64,000 bases of DNA, from the NCBI GenBank assembly GCA_036493735.1, contig DASXPH010000144.1, positions 1 to 64,000 of the forward strand, in the 5' to 3' direction. Source of the stretch: AG2 sp036493735 (GTDB lineage: Bacteria; Gemmatimonadota; Gemmatimonadetes; Gemmatimonadales; Gemmatimonadaceae). This document shows positions 9,409-21,924 of the stretch, one piece after another (within the stretch, counting starts at the first letter, position 1; each line of letters opens with the position of its first letter). Under the pieces are notes generated by a model. That model was not told the DNA's origin, made no database searches, and saw nothing but the letters and a program-made list of their open reading frames with translations. A program made the translations under genes and the position numbers.

Positions 9409-13960
<4,552 letters not shown>

Positions 13961-14087
13961 GCGCCTCCCGCGCCGTGAACAACCTTCTTCCCGCAACGAG
14001 CGGCGTCATCGCTTCGCCGCGCTTGTCCTAATGTAAGCCGGCTCCTCTGTCCGGCGAAGAGCCCCGTTATCCGGTACGCAGCATGCG

Positions 14088-14417
14088 ATGTCGGGCCCCA
14101 TGGCACACCGAGAGTTTCAGGACGAGCGGGGGCAGTTCTGGGAGGTGTGGGACGTCGTGCCGGAGCGGCGCGATCGGCGGACTGGCGTCGATCGCCGAAG
14201 GAGCGCTCGGGAGACGTTCGACCGTCGTAAGGCGCGCGTCCTGAGTGCCGCCATCTCCGGCGATTTTGCCAAAGGGTGGCTGGTTTTCTCCACGAAATTC
14301 GACCGGCGACGGTACGTCCCGCTGCCCGCGCGCTGGAACGAGGCCACCGAGATCCAGCTCCGGGCCTGGTGTGCGGCCGCGGTGTCGATTCCTCTACCGC
14401 GGCGATTGATCGAATAG
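14088..14417 (+). CDS. Small conserved hypothetical protein
   Basis: A 109-residue protein, divergent from gltB across about 127 bases. It has a compact N-terminal REFQDERGQFWEVWDVVPER segment, a basic middle, then GWLVFSTKFDRRRYVPLP and a Trp-containing tail (IQLRAWCAAA). An alternative start is ATG 14100. There is no signal peptide or membrane segment. I have no function for it; the aromatic-rich ends look like real protein rather than noise. Confidence 0.6.
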   Translation: MSGPMAHREFQDERGQFWEVWDVVPERRDRRTGVDRRRSARETFDRRKARVLSAAISGDFAKGWLVFSTKFDRRRYVPLPARWNEATEIQLRAWCAAAVSIPLPRRLIE

Positions 14418-14485
14418 CGATCCCGCGTGTAACATCCGAGCGACGCGCTGCTCTCCCGGCGGACCCTCCATCAGCGAGCCTCTCC

Positions 14486-15925
14486 ATGTCGCGCTTCGCT
14501 CGGCTTCTCGTTCTTGGCTTTCTCGCGTGCGCCGACCCGCACCGCGACACCTCCGACACCAGTACGACGACGCCGCCACCGGTCGTTCAGAACGGGCACG
14601 ATTGGACGCGCTTCAACTACGACGAGGCGCGCTCGGGCACTTCCAGCGCCGACGTCGGGCTCACCGCCGCCAACATCCCCACCATGCACCGCCAGCAGGT
14701 TACGATCGACGGCGTCGTGGACGCGTCGGCGATCTACCTCAACAACATCCAGGTCAACGGCGCGGCCCACGACGTCTTCTTCGTGACCACCGAGTACGGG
14801 AAGACGCTCGCGATCGACGCCAACGACGGCTCGGTGCTCTGGCGTTTCACGCCGCCTAACTACAGCAGCTGGTCGGGATCGTCGCGGTTAACGAACGTCA
14901 CTCCGGTCGCCGATCCCGATCGCAGCGCGGTCTACTCGGCATCGCCGGACGGCAACGTCGAGAAGCTCGCCGTGGGCGACGGCCACGTGATGTGGACGAC
15001 ATCGATCACGACGCGCGCGTCGAGTGAGAAGATCGCGTCTCCACTCAACTACTCGCACGGCCATGTCATCGCGACCACCGGCGGCTACATCGGCGACGCG
15101 CCGCCGTATCAGGGACACGTCAGCGTTCTCGACGCGAGCACCGGCCAACTGCTCCACAGTTGGAACTCGTTATGCAGCGACCGCGCGGGACTGATCGATC
15201 CGTCCTCCTGCGCGCAGAGCGGATCGGCGATCTGGGGACGTGCCGGCGCGGTGGTCGATGCCAACGGCAACATCTACGTCGCGACCGGCAACGGCCAGTG
15301 GGACGGGGCGACGAACTGGGGGGACGCGATCGTCGAGCTGGATCCGCTGGCGACGCGGATGCTCGCCAACTACACGCCAACGAATACCGCGAACCTCGAC
15401 GCGTCCGACGCCGACCTCGGCTCGACATCGCCGGTGCTGCTCGACGCGACTCACGTGGTGCAGGGAGGAAAGGACGGCGCCCTTCGCGTCGTCGATCTGG
15501 CGACGGTCAGTGGAACGACGGCCCACAAGGGCGGGGAGATTCAGAGCGTCGGCAATCCAGGCGGTGGCTCGATGTTCACCGCGCCGGCGGTCTACCATCA
15601 GTCGGGCGGTCAAACGTGGGTGTTCGCCGCGACGGGCGGTGGAACGGCGGCCTGGACGTACAGCGCTGGCCGCCTAACGCCAGCGTGGAGCAATGGCAAC
15701 TCGGGCACGAGCCCCATCGTCGCCGGCGGTCTCCTCTTCGTCTACGATCCTGGCGGTACGCTTCGCGTCTACGATCCCGCCACCGGCAACCCGGTCGCGT
15801 CGCTCACCTCCGGCGGCGGACACTGGAACAGCCCGATTGTCGCCGACGGACGGATCGCACTGCCCGAGGGGAGCGCCAACTCGCACTCGTCGACGGGGGT
15901 TTTGAATATTTGGAGACTGCCTTGA
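14486..15925 (+). CDS. PQQ-type beta-propeller lipoprotein
   Basis: A 479-residue exported protein from ATG 14486. The first 15 residues end in FLAC, an atypical but usable lipobox (C15), followed by a Thr/Pro-rich linker. Residues 40-479 carry repeated blades with tryptophan-docking-like motifs (ANDGSVLWRF, VLDASTGQLLHSW, DGALRVVDLATV, YDPATGNPVASL), as in PQQ-repeat propellers. No dehydrogenase active-site set is obvious, so a binding or scaffold role is as likely as an enzyme. The gene ends inside the start of a heptamer array. Confidence 0.75.
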   Translation: MSRFARLLVLGFLACADPHRDTSDTSTTTPPPVVQNGHDWTRFNYDEARSGTSSADVGLTAANIPTMHRQQVTIDGVVDASAIYLNNIQVNGAAHDVFFVTTEYGKTLAIDANDGSVLWRFTPPNYSSWSGSSRLTNVTPVADPDRSAVYSASPDGNVEKLAVGDGHVMWTTSITTRASSEKIASPLNYSHGHVIATTGGYIGDAPPYQGHVSVLDASTGQLLHSWNSLCSDRAGLIDPSSCAQSGSAIWGRAGAVVDANGNIYVATGNGQWDGATNWGDAIVELDPLATRMLANYTPTNTANLDASDADLGSTSPVLLDATHVVQGGKDGALRVVDLATVSGTTAHKGGEIQSVGNPGGGSMFTAPAVYHQSGGQTWVFAATGGGTAAWTYSAGRLTPAWSNGNSGTSPIVAGGLLFVYDPGGTLRVYDPATGNPVASLTSGGGHWNSPIVADGRIALPEGSANSHSSTGVLNIWRLP

Positions 15926-16007
15926 ACGGTGAACGGTGAACGGTGAACGGTGAACGGTGAACGGACCACCGACCACCGGCCCTAGACCCCAGCCCCTGGT
16001 CCCGTCT
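15924..16007. repeat. Period-7 array, GAACGGT x5 then degenerate heptads
   Basis: Five exact GAACGGT units (15924-15958) and GAACGGA (15959-15965) lead into degenerate heptads (CCACCGA, CCACCGG, CCCTAGA, CCCCAGC, CCCTGGT, CCCGTCT) that keep the 7-base spacing. It starts within the stop codon of the propeller lipoprotein gene. Confidence 0.85.
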
Positions 16008-16079
16008 AGCTTGCCGCCGTGGGGTTCACGCGCGCCGAGCGGCGCGATTGCCTTGGCACTCTTCAGGAGATGACGGAGC

Positions 16080-16283
16080 ATGACCACTCGCCTCGAGAAG
16101 ACCATCAAGCGCGAGCTCGAGCTCGATGGCCGCCTGTACACGGTGCAGATGGGCCCTGAGGGGGTGAAGGTCACCGAGAAAGGGCATCGCAAGGGTCAGG
16201 AGCTTTCCTGGCGATCCATCATCAGTGGCGACGCATCGCTGCACCAGAACCTCAACGCATCGATCGACGCGACGAGCGAATAG
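16080..16283 (+). CDS. Small hypothetical protein
   Basis: A 67-residue, charged, soluble protein from ATG 16080 with a ribosome site GGAG at 16074-16077. It reads as a short beta-rich domain (LELDGRLYTVQMGPEGVKVT, then KGQELSWRSIIS). It ends at the first unit of a heptamer array. No family recognised. Good start signal and amino-acid composition support it as real. Confidence 0.6.
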   Translation: MTTRLEKTIKRELELDGRLYTVQMGPEGVKVTEKGHRKGQELSWRSIISGDASLHQNLNASIDATSE

Positions 16284-16317
16284 CGTTGAGCGTTTGGCGC
16301 TGAGCGTTATGCGTCTG
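16283..16317. repeat. 7-bp tandem array, GCGTTGA-type x5
   Basis: Units GCGTTGA, GCGTTTG, GCGCTGA, GCGTTAT, GCGTCTG follow the stop of the 67-residue gene. The units of the array at 16394-16470 include the reverse complement of this one, so the two arrays face each other across a 76-bp spacer. Confidence 0.85.
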
Positions 16318-16393
16318 TAACGAACGAAGCGCTGATATGGTGGCGAGTACTCGACCAAACTCACACCAAATCAACGCTCGGTTCAGATCCGTG

Positions 16394-16470
16394 CACGCTC
16401 CACGCGCCACGCGCCACGCGCAACGCTCAACGCCCGTCGCCCGTCGCCCGTCGCCCGTCCCCCATCGCCC
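16394..16470. repeat. 7-bp tandem array, 11 units
   Basis: Eleven heptads of the form NNCNCNC: CACGCTC, CACGCGC x3, AACGCTC, AACGCCC, GTCGCCC x3, GTCCCCC, ATCGCCC. The left part is intergenic. The right part runs into the 3' end of the minus-strand gene at 16427-16732, where it encodes a repetitive C-terminus. Confidence 0.9.
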
Positions 16471-16732
16471 GCAGATCCAGCTCGAGCTGAGGGTCCTCCT
16501 CGTCAGGCAAATCCAGATCGAGCTGCACGATTCGCTGCCGATGTTGCAGCATCCGGATCGGCGCCCGCAGGCTGCCCTTGGGCGCATTGACGATCGCGAG
16601 CGCTTCGGCGCGCACCTCCCCCGGCAGCTGCATCGCGAGGCCGTGGTCCAGCAGTTCGCGCATGCGCGTCTGATCGCGCCGCATTGCGGCGCGATAGAGC
16701 TGGTCGAGGTATTCGAGGAGCAGACTTGCCAT
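16427..16732 (-). CDS. Hypothetical protein, last gene of the NHEJ operon
   Basis: A 101-residue protein beginning MASLLLEYLDQLYRAAMRRD, probably mostly helical, with an acidic segment DLDLPDEEDPQLELDL near the end. The last dozen residues (GDGRRATGDGR-type) are encoded by a 7-bp repeat array, so the C-terminus probably varies between strains. It starts 12 bases after the preceding gene and is likely translated from the ku-ligD transcript. No family recognised. Confidence 0.6.
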   Translation of the reverse strand: MASLLLEYLDQLYRAAMRRDQTRMRELLDHGLAMQLPGEVRAEALAIVNAPKGSLRAPIRMLQHRQRIVQLDLDLPDEEDPQLELDLRAMGDGRRATGDGR

Positions 16733-16744
16733 CGTACGGGCGCC

Positions 16745-17398
16745 TTACGAGTCGTTCGCGATACGGCGGTGTTTGCGGGGGCGGCGGCGGTGCACCTCGC
16801 TGCGCGCTCGCTCCAGCTCCCGGGGGTACTCCCGCAAGGGAAGGACGATCTCCGGGGACCCATCAGCCGCGCCGTGGCGCCGCTCCAGCCATACGATCAC
16901 GCGGACCAGGTAGTCACGCTCCAGGGCGCGCATCATGGCGAGCATCGCACAGTACGCCGCCGGCGCGGGTTGTTCCGTCGTCTGCTCGTAGCGATGCAGT
17001 GCCGTCGCCAGATCGGTCGCGTCCATCCACGTCGCGTGCGACCATCGAGGGTCGGTGACGCGCGCGAACGCCTCTGCCGTGCGCCAGGGCTGGGATCGTC
17101 CGCGCTCGACCCAGCGCGTTGCCTCGGCAACGCTCACGATATTCGGCGCGTCGCCGCCATGCGGCCCGGCCACGCGCCACGTGTACTCATCGCGAACAGC
17201 GAGCGAAGCGTCGCCGGGCACGCCAAGGGCGCGTAGCGCTTCGTCCTGTTCGTCGACCGCGGCACCGATGAGCAGCGGCGGAATGCCGCTGTCCAGCGGC
17301 AGGGTCGGCTTCGCGTACAGCCACCACGATCCGCCGCGCACGCGGCATTCGACGTATGCGTACACCTCACAGCGCCAGCGGGGATCGTCGATGGTCAC
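16745..17398 (-). CDS. Hypothetical protein in the NHEJ operon
   Basis: A 217-residue protein with a GTG start at 17398, one base after the stop of the LigD polymerase gene, so it is almost certainly coupled to it. It has a Trp-rich N-terminal half (RGGSWWLYAKPTLPL, DEYTWRVAGPHGGD), a helical middle and a strongly basic C-terminus (RRRPRKHRR) that could bind nucleic acid. No signal peptide or membrane segment. I do not recognise a family. Its position makes an accessory role in repair possible, but that is inference. Confidence 0.7.
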   Translation of the reverse strand: MTIDDPRWRCEVYAYVECRVRGGSWWLYAKPTLPLDSGIPPLLIGAAVDEQDEALRALGVPGDASLAVRDEYTWRVAGPHGGDAPNIVSVAEATRWVERGRSQPWRTAEAFARVTDPRWSHATWMDATDLATALHRYEQTTEQPAPAAYCAMLAMMRALERDYLVRVIVWLERRHGAADGSPEIVLPLREYPRELERARSEVHRRRPRKHRRIANDS

Positions 17399-17399
17399 G

Positions 17400-18434
17400 T
17401 CACGCTTCTCCGAGTAGACGTCGTGGATCGTTAGGCTTGCGCATCCCCTCGCGCCAGAGATCGCCGACGTCGCGCAACCGCGACCCCATGGACTCGATCG
17501 TGAACGCGCGCGGGTCCAGCTCTGGCGTCAATTCGCTCCACCGCAACGGCGCCGAGACAGTCGCATCCGGCGTGGCGCGCGCCGAGTAGACGCTCGCCAC
17601 CGTCTTGCCGCGGATGTTCTGGAGAAAATCCACGTACACGGCGCTGGTCGGCCGCGACTGCACCCAGCGGGTCACCGTGGTCGCTCCGGGGTGCCGCTCG
17701 GCGACTCGCGTCGCGACGATCTCCGCCATCAGCCGCGCTGTTTCGTTAGGCGTATCGGCCACGAGCGGCAGCACGATATGGATTCCCGCCGCGCCCGACG
17801 TCTTCGGTACGCCGTGCAATCCGAGGCGATCCAGCTCCTCGCCCACCCAGAGGGCGACGTCCACGACGCGGCGGAACGATGCCCGCGGCCCCGGGTCGAG
17901 GTCCACGATGGCGTAGTCGGCGAATCCGACGGACTGCACCCGCGAGTGCCAGGGATCGATCGAGATCGCGCCGAGTTGTACGAGATACAGCAGCGTCGTC
18001 AGGTCGCCACCGACGAGCCGCGCCTGGGTCTTGAGGCCTTCGTCGGCAACGGGCTCGACGCGCACGCCGGCAGGGGGATCGTCGGGCGCACGTTGCTGGT
18101 AGAACGATTGCCCGCCAATGCCGTTCGGGAATCGCTTCATCACCAACGGACGATCCTTGATCGCGGGCAGCAGAAATGGCGAGACGCTCGCGTAATACGC
18201 CATGAGGTCTCCCTTCGTGTAGCCCCGCTTCGGGAAAAAGCGTTTGTCCAGGTTGGAGACGTCGAGCCGCTGATCCTCGGCCAGGTGGAGCGTGCCAGCG
18301 CTCCCGCCAATCTCGATCTCCGCGATCACGCCTATCAGCTCCCGAATCCGCGTGCCGGAAAGGGCGCGAACCGCCGCCGTTCGGCGTTGATGCGTCGCTG
18401 GCGCGCGGCGGCTCGGAGAGGAAAACGCGCTCAT
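17400..18434 (-). CDS. ligD: LigD polymerase domain protein (NHEJ)
   Basis: A 344-residue stand-alone LigD POL (archaeo-eukaryotic primase fold). Typical elements are LDVSNLDKRFFPKRGYTKGD, VMKRFPNGIGG, the metal-binding DLDPGP near the centre, KTSGAAGIHIVLPL and VYVDFLQNIRGKT. It adds nucleotides at broken DNA ends with Ku. The ATG at 18434 overlaps the stop of the ligase gene as ATGA (18431-18434). In the best known LigD this domain is fused to the ligase; here it is a separate chain. A longer frame upstream (to 18587) lies inside the ligase gene and is rejected. Confidence 0.93.
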   Translation of the reverse strand: MSAFSSPSRRAPATHQRRTAAVRALSGTRIRELIGVIAEIEIGGSAGTLHLAEDQRLDVSNLDKRFFPKRGYTKGDLMAYYASVSPFLLPAIKDRPLVMKRFPNGIGGQSFYQQRAPDDPPAGVRVEPVADEGLKTQARLVGGDLTTLLYLVQLGAISIDPWHSRVQSVGFADYAIVDLDPGPRASFRRVVDVALWVGEELDRLGLHGVPKTSGAAGIHIVLPLVADTPNETARLMAEIVATRVAERHPGATTVTRWVQSRPTSAVYVDFLQNIRGKTVASVYSARATPDATVSAPLRWSELTPELDPRAFTIESMGSRLRDVGDLWREGMRKPNDPRRLLGEA

Positions 18435-20215
18435 CCAGCGGCCGCCCGCCGTCGCCTGGCCGTGCGCTTCGCTTTTGGCGAGCCCTTCGCGGCGATCGAG
18501 ACTGGCTCGCGGCGTACCTCCGCTGGGTCTTTGTCGTCGCGGACGCCGACGAAGATCGGTTGTCGCAGCTTTCGGTCCGCTGTCCACTCGTTGAATTTCA
18601 CCTCGACCACGACGCGAGGCCGAACCCAGTGCGCGCGCTCATTGGTCCGCGGCTCCTTCACGAATGGAGACGTCTTCCGTTCGAGCGGCGCGAGACGGCG
18701 GTACATCTCAGTCAGCGTTTGCCGCGAGAAGCCGCCGCCGGTATGACCGGCGTACACGAGATTTCCGGCGTCGTCGTGATACCCGAGCAGGATGGCGCCG
18801 ATGTGCTGTCGCGAGTTGCGTGGCTCGGTATACCCTCCGACGACGAACTCCTGACGCTGCTCCACTTTCAATTTCAACCAGGCGCGCGAACGCTTGCCCG
18901 GCTCGTACATCGCATCCTTGCGCTTGGCGATCACTCCTTCCCAGCCGCGGTCGCGCGCCTCGTCGAGCAAGGTCGTGGCGTTGCCTTCGAGCGAATCGCT
19001 GACGCGCAGCACGTGCGGCACCGGGGGGATCAACAACTGGAGCAGATGCGCTCGCCGCACGTGCTGCGCCTCATGTATCAGCGCTTCGTCGCCATCGAGA
19101 AGAACGTCGAACACCACATACGCGACCGGTCTGTCTTCCCGGTGCGCGGCAATCGCCGCGCGGTCGGTCGCGTGCATACGACTCTGCAGCTGCTGAAATC
19201 TGGCGGGCGTGTCGCCGTCGAGAGCGACGATCTCGCCATCGAGCACAAAGGGCTTCTTTCGGGCGCGTGACACTCCGGCGAGCGCGGCAACGATTTCGGG
19301 AAACTGTGCCGTCTTCGAGTTGCCGTTACGGCTGAGGAGCGACACCGAGCCATCCGCCACGAAGGCAAGGATGCGGATGCCATCGTACTTCGGCTCGAAT
19401 GTCCACTCCTCGCCGTTAGGCATCACGTCGGCGACGGTAGCCAGCATCGGGGTCAGCGCGCGTCCGATGAGCGCAGGCCGTCCCGCCGCCGAGCGCTCAC
19501 GGCTAGCCGCCGCCGTGGCGGCAGCGATCGTCTTCCTCGTTCGGCGGGCGCGCCCTTCGGGCGCTGCGCTCCGGTTACTATGCCACACTCGTGAGGCGTC
19601 GGCAGCGATTTCTTCCAGCGACCGGCCGGTCGCTACCGACGTCATCGCGTCGGCCGTGATGTCGGAGCCGGAGCGCGCTGCGTCGTCGTCGCGTTTGATG
19701 AGAAGCCATTGCGGCTTGCCGTCGCCATCGTCGTTGCTCGTGCGGACCAGCGCGAAGACACCACGCATGCGCTGGCCAAAAAAGCGGATCGAAAGGCGGC
19801 CGCGGTGAAGGTCGCGCCTCAGCGCCCGCTCCGGGTCGTCGCCCTCCGCGAGATCGGCCGACTCGTAGCTACCGCGGTCCCAGAGCATCACGGTTCCACC
19901 GCCGTACTCGCCGCGGGGAATGATCCCCTCGAAGCTGTTGTACTCCATGGGATGGTCCTCGACCTGCACGGCGAGCCGCCGTGCGCTCGGATCGAGGCTG
20001 GGTCCCTTCGGAACCGCCCAGCTCTTCATCACGCCGCCCATCTCCAGCCGCACGTCGTAGTGCAGATGGCTGGCAGCGTGCTTCTGCACCACGAAGGCGA
20101 GGGCGCGGCCAAGCCGAGGGACGGTCATGCCGCCACGCGGCTCGGCCGTCACCTCGAAGTCGCGCTTGCGCCTGTACTCGTTGAGCTTCCGTCCGATAGT
20201 AGCCGCTGTGGTCAT
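18431..20215 (-). CDS. ligD: LigD phosphoesterase-ligase (NHEJ ATP-dependent DNA ligase)
   Basis: A 594-residue protein. The N-terminal 3'-phosphoesterase (PE) domain (about 15-190) has H50 in HLHYDVRLE and GIIPRGEYGGG. A basic linker follows. The ATP-dependent ligase domain (about 250-560) has the adenylation lysine K277 in EPKYDGIR, then VLDGEIV and EGVIAKR. The tail is very basic. It seals double-strand breaks with Ku. It starts 9 bases after the ku stop and overlaps the POL gene by 4 bases. PE-LIG and POL together match the domain order of full-length LigD, split in two. Confidence 0.95.
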   Translation of the reverse strand: MTTAATIGRKLNEYRRKRDFEVTAEPRGGMTVPRLGRALAFVVQKHAASHLHYDVRLEMGGVMKSWAVPKGPSLDPSARRLAVQVEDHPMEYNSFEGIIPRGEYGGGTVMLWDRGSYESADLAEGDDPERALRRDLHRGRLSIRFFGQRMRGVFALVRTSNDDGDGKPQWLLIKRDDDAARSGSDITADAMTSVATGRSLEEIAADASRVWHSNRSAAPEGRARRTRKTIAAATAAASRERSAAGRPALIGRALTPMLATVADVMPNGEEWTFEPKYDGIRILAFVADGSVSLLSRNGNSKTAQFPEIVAALAGVSRARKKPFVLDGEIVALDGDTPARFQQLQSRMHATDRAAIAAHREDRPVAYVVFDVLLDGDEALIHEAQHVRRAHLLQLLIPPVPHVLRVSDSLEGNATTLLDEARDRGWEGVIAKRKDAMYEPGKRSRAWLKLKVEQRQEFVVGGYTEPRNSRQHIGAILLGYHDDAGNLVYAGHTGGGFSRQTLTEMYRRLAPLERKTSPFVKEPRTNERAHWVRPRVVVEVKFNEWTADRKLRQPIFVGVRDDKDPAEVRREPVSIAAKGSPKAKRTARRRRAAAG

Positions 20216-20224
20216 CTTGAGCCG

Positions 20225-21076
20225 TTAGGCCGTCTTACGCCGGGTGCGCGTCGACCGCGGGGGCCGCTCGCCGCCCGCCGCCTTTTCGCGCCGCGTCCGT
20301 GCTTTGCCCTGCGACAAGCTCTCCTGCAACCGCGCCATCAGGTCCACGACCGGCGTTGCCTCCGGCTCTTCGGACTCGGCGACCTCCACTTTCTTTCCCT
20401 TCAGCTTCGCCTTGATGATCCGCATGACATTCTCGCGGTAGTCGTCCTGATACTTCGACGGATCGAACGCCTCGGTGAGATTCCCGATGAGCTGCTCGGC
20501 CATCTGCAGCTCCTGCGGGCGCACCGCTTCCGCGTCGGGAAAGGAAAAGCTGTCAGTATTCACTAATTCGTCACCGAATCGCATGATCTCGAGCACCATC
20601 GCGTCGCCGACGACTTTCACGCCCGCGAGGTGGTGCGAGTTGGAGCGCATCGTGATCTTGCCGATGCCGACGGTGCCGGTGCTGCGGATCGCTTCGCGCA
20701 GCAGGGCATATGGTTTCTCGCCGCCTTTCACCGGCAGGAGATAATACGGAGTCTCGAAATAGCGGGGATCGATTTCATCAGCGCCGACGAAATCGAGGAT
20801 CTCGATCAGCTTCGACGACTCGAGGGCCGCGGCCTTGAAGTCTTCGTCCGTCATCTCGACGTAGCGGCCTTTCGCATATTCGTAACCCTTGACGATGTCA
20901 TCCCACGGGACGGCCTTGCCATCCTTCTGACACACGCGTTCGTAACGTATGGGTGAATGATCGGTGCGATGCAATAAGCGAAAACTCACGCGTTCGCCCG
21001 CCTGAATTGCTGAGTAGAGTTGGACCGGGATGTTCACAAGTCCGAAACTCAACGCGCCCTTCCAAATCGGTCGCAT
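20225..21076 (-). CDS. ku: Ku, DNA end-binding protein
   Basis: A 283-residue bacterial Ku homodimer subunit. It has MRPIWKGALSFGLVNIPVQL at the start, SFRLLHRTDHSPIRYERVC, the central beta-barrel with YYLLPVKGGEKPYALLREA, the PQELQMAEQLI helix and a basic C-terminal extension (RTRREKAAGGERPPRS) that in other Ku proteins helps DNA threading and LigD contact. It is first of a five-gene minus-strand operon. Its TAA stop is supplied by a copy of the octamer CGTTAGGC at 20223-20230. The AT-richer region upstream holds DnaA-box-like sites. Confidence 0.96.
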   Translation of the reverse strand: MRPIWKGALSFGLVNIPVQLYSAIQAGERVSFRLLHRTDHSPIRYERVCQKDGKAVPWDDIVKGYEYAKGRYVEMTDEDFKAAALESSKLIEILDFVGADEIDPRYFETPYYLLPVKGGEKPYALLREAIRSTGTVGIGKITMRSNSHHLAGVKVVGDAMVLEIMRFGDELVNTDSFSFPDAEAVRPQELQMAEQLIGNLTEAFDPSKYQDDYRENVMRIIKAKLKGKKVEVAESEEPEATPVVDLMARLQESLSQGKARTRREKAAGGERPPRSTRTRRKTA

Positions 21077-21546
21077 GATAGGCGTGTGTCTGCCACGTGG
21101 TTGAGGGACAGATCACGTGGGCAACTCCAGTGCTATCAACACTGCGTGCACATTGGGTGTGGAAATCGTTCGAGTTGTCCACCTTGTCGGGGAATTGTTG
21201 CACCAGTTGTCGACACGAATTCCACACGAGTTTTGTGTTCTTGAATCACAAAACGCCGTCAGTTCGCGAAGGGAAGATCCTCTCGAGCGATCGCGCGTGT
21301 TGATCGCTGTGGGCAAACGAGGTTCTCAAGAGTCTTCCACATACGATTTCAACAGACGTCGACGGGCTCTTCGTGCTGACAGCATCACGAGTTACAGCGT
21401 TCTCGACATTTTTCCACATTAGCTATCCACATAAAACACAATCACTTAGCCCATATTTTCCTATTGCGCGGCGAAATCGGTTCGTCTAGGTTCACCTCCC
21501 CAACGTCAAACCGACGTCCCACCGCCCCCTCCCTCTCACTCCTTCC
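21077..21546. promoter_or_regulatory. AT-richer intergenic region with a cluster of DnaA-box-like 9-mers
   Basis: A 470-bp gap between ku (leftward) and a small rightward gene. Compared with the DnaA box TTATCCACA, I see TTTTCCACA (21410-21418) and CTATCCACA (21423-21431) with one mismatch each. With two mismatches there are TTGTCCACC (21175-21183), TCTTCCACA (21333-21341) and, on the reverse strand, ATTTCCACA (21158-21166) and TTGCCCACA (21308-21316). A weaker AATTCCACA lies at 21218-21226. CACGTGG is repeated at 21095-21101 and 21114-21120. Many AT-rich words follow the last box (to about 21470). It may be an origin-like or DnaA-controlled element; the ku promoter must also be here. Confidence 0.4.
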
Positions 21547-21924
21547 ATGCACCTCGTTTCCTGCGCTCGGCCGAACGAGCCTCTCGAGGACGCGCCCTGT
21601 TCGTCGCTATTGCTCGATGCGACCAAGGGTGCTTGGACCGGTTACTGGTCGACGATGGACGAAGGCTACTACGCGCGCTGTCAGCATCCCGATGGCAGCG
21701 AGGAGTGGTTCCGACTGTATGAAGAGGGGATCGGCATTCGCGCGACGCCGATGGCGTCGGTCGCGGCGATTCCCGCGGCGCCGCCACGCGCCGCCGCCTT
21801 GCGTGGCGTCGGCATGGACGACACCACCCGCGCGCGCGCTCAGCGCCGCGTCATGCTCCTACTAGCGCGTTCGACTGGCGCGCGAGGCATTCTTGTTGGC
21901 AGCGCGCGGCCGAAATCGCGCTAA
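21547..21924 (+). CDS. Small hypothetical protein
   Basis: A 125-residue protein with an aromatic acidic core (AWTGYWSTMDEGYYARCQHP, then GSEEWFRLYEEG) and a basic C-terminus. No signal peptide. No clear ribosome site precedes ATG 21547. Its TAA and the stop of the convergent gene share the bases CTAA at 21921-21924. No family recognised; composition looks protein-like. Confidence 0.5.
   Translation: MHLVSCARPNEPLEDAPCSSLLLDATKGAWTGYWSTMDEGYYARCQHPDGSEEWFRLYEEGIGIRATPMASVAAIPAAPPRAAALRGVGMDDTTRARAQRRVMLLLARSTGARGILVGSARPKSR

Noticed and set aside
16394..16470. Possible CRISPR-like array
   Set aside because: Units are 7 bases with no spacers, far too short for CRISPR repeats, and no cas genes are present.
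17400..18587. Longer start for the LigD polymerase gene at 18587
   Set aside because: It overlaps the ligase C-terminus by about 150 bases; the ATGA overlap at 18431-18434 is the natural junction.
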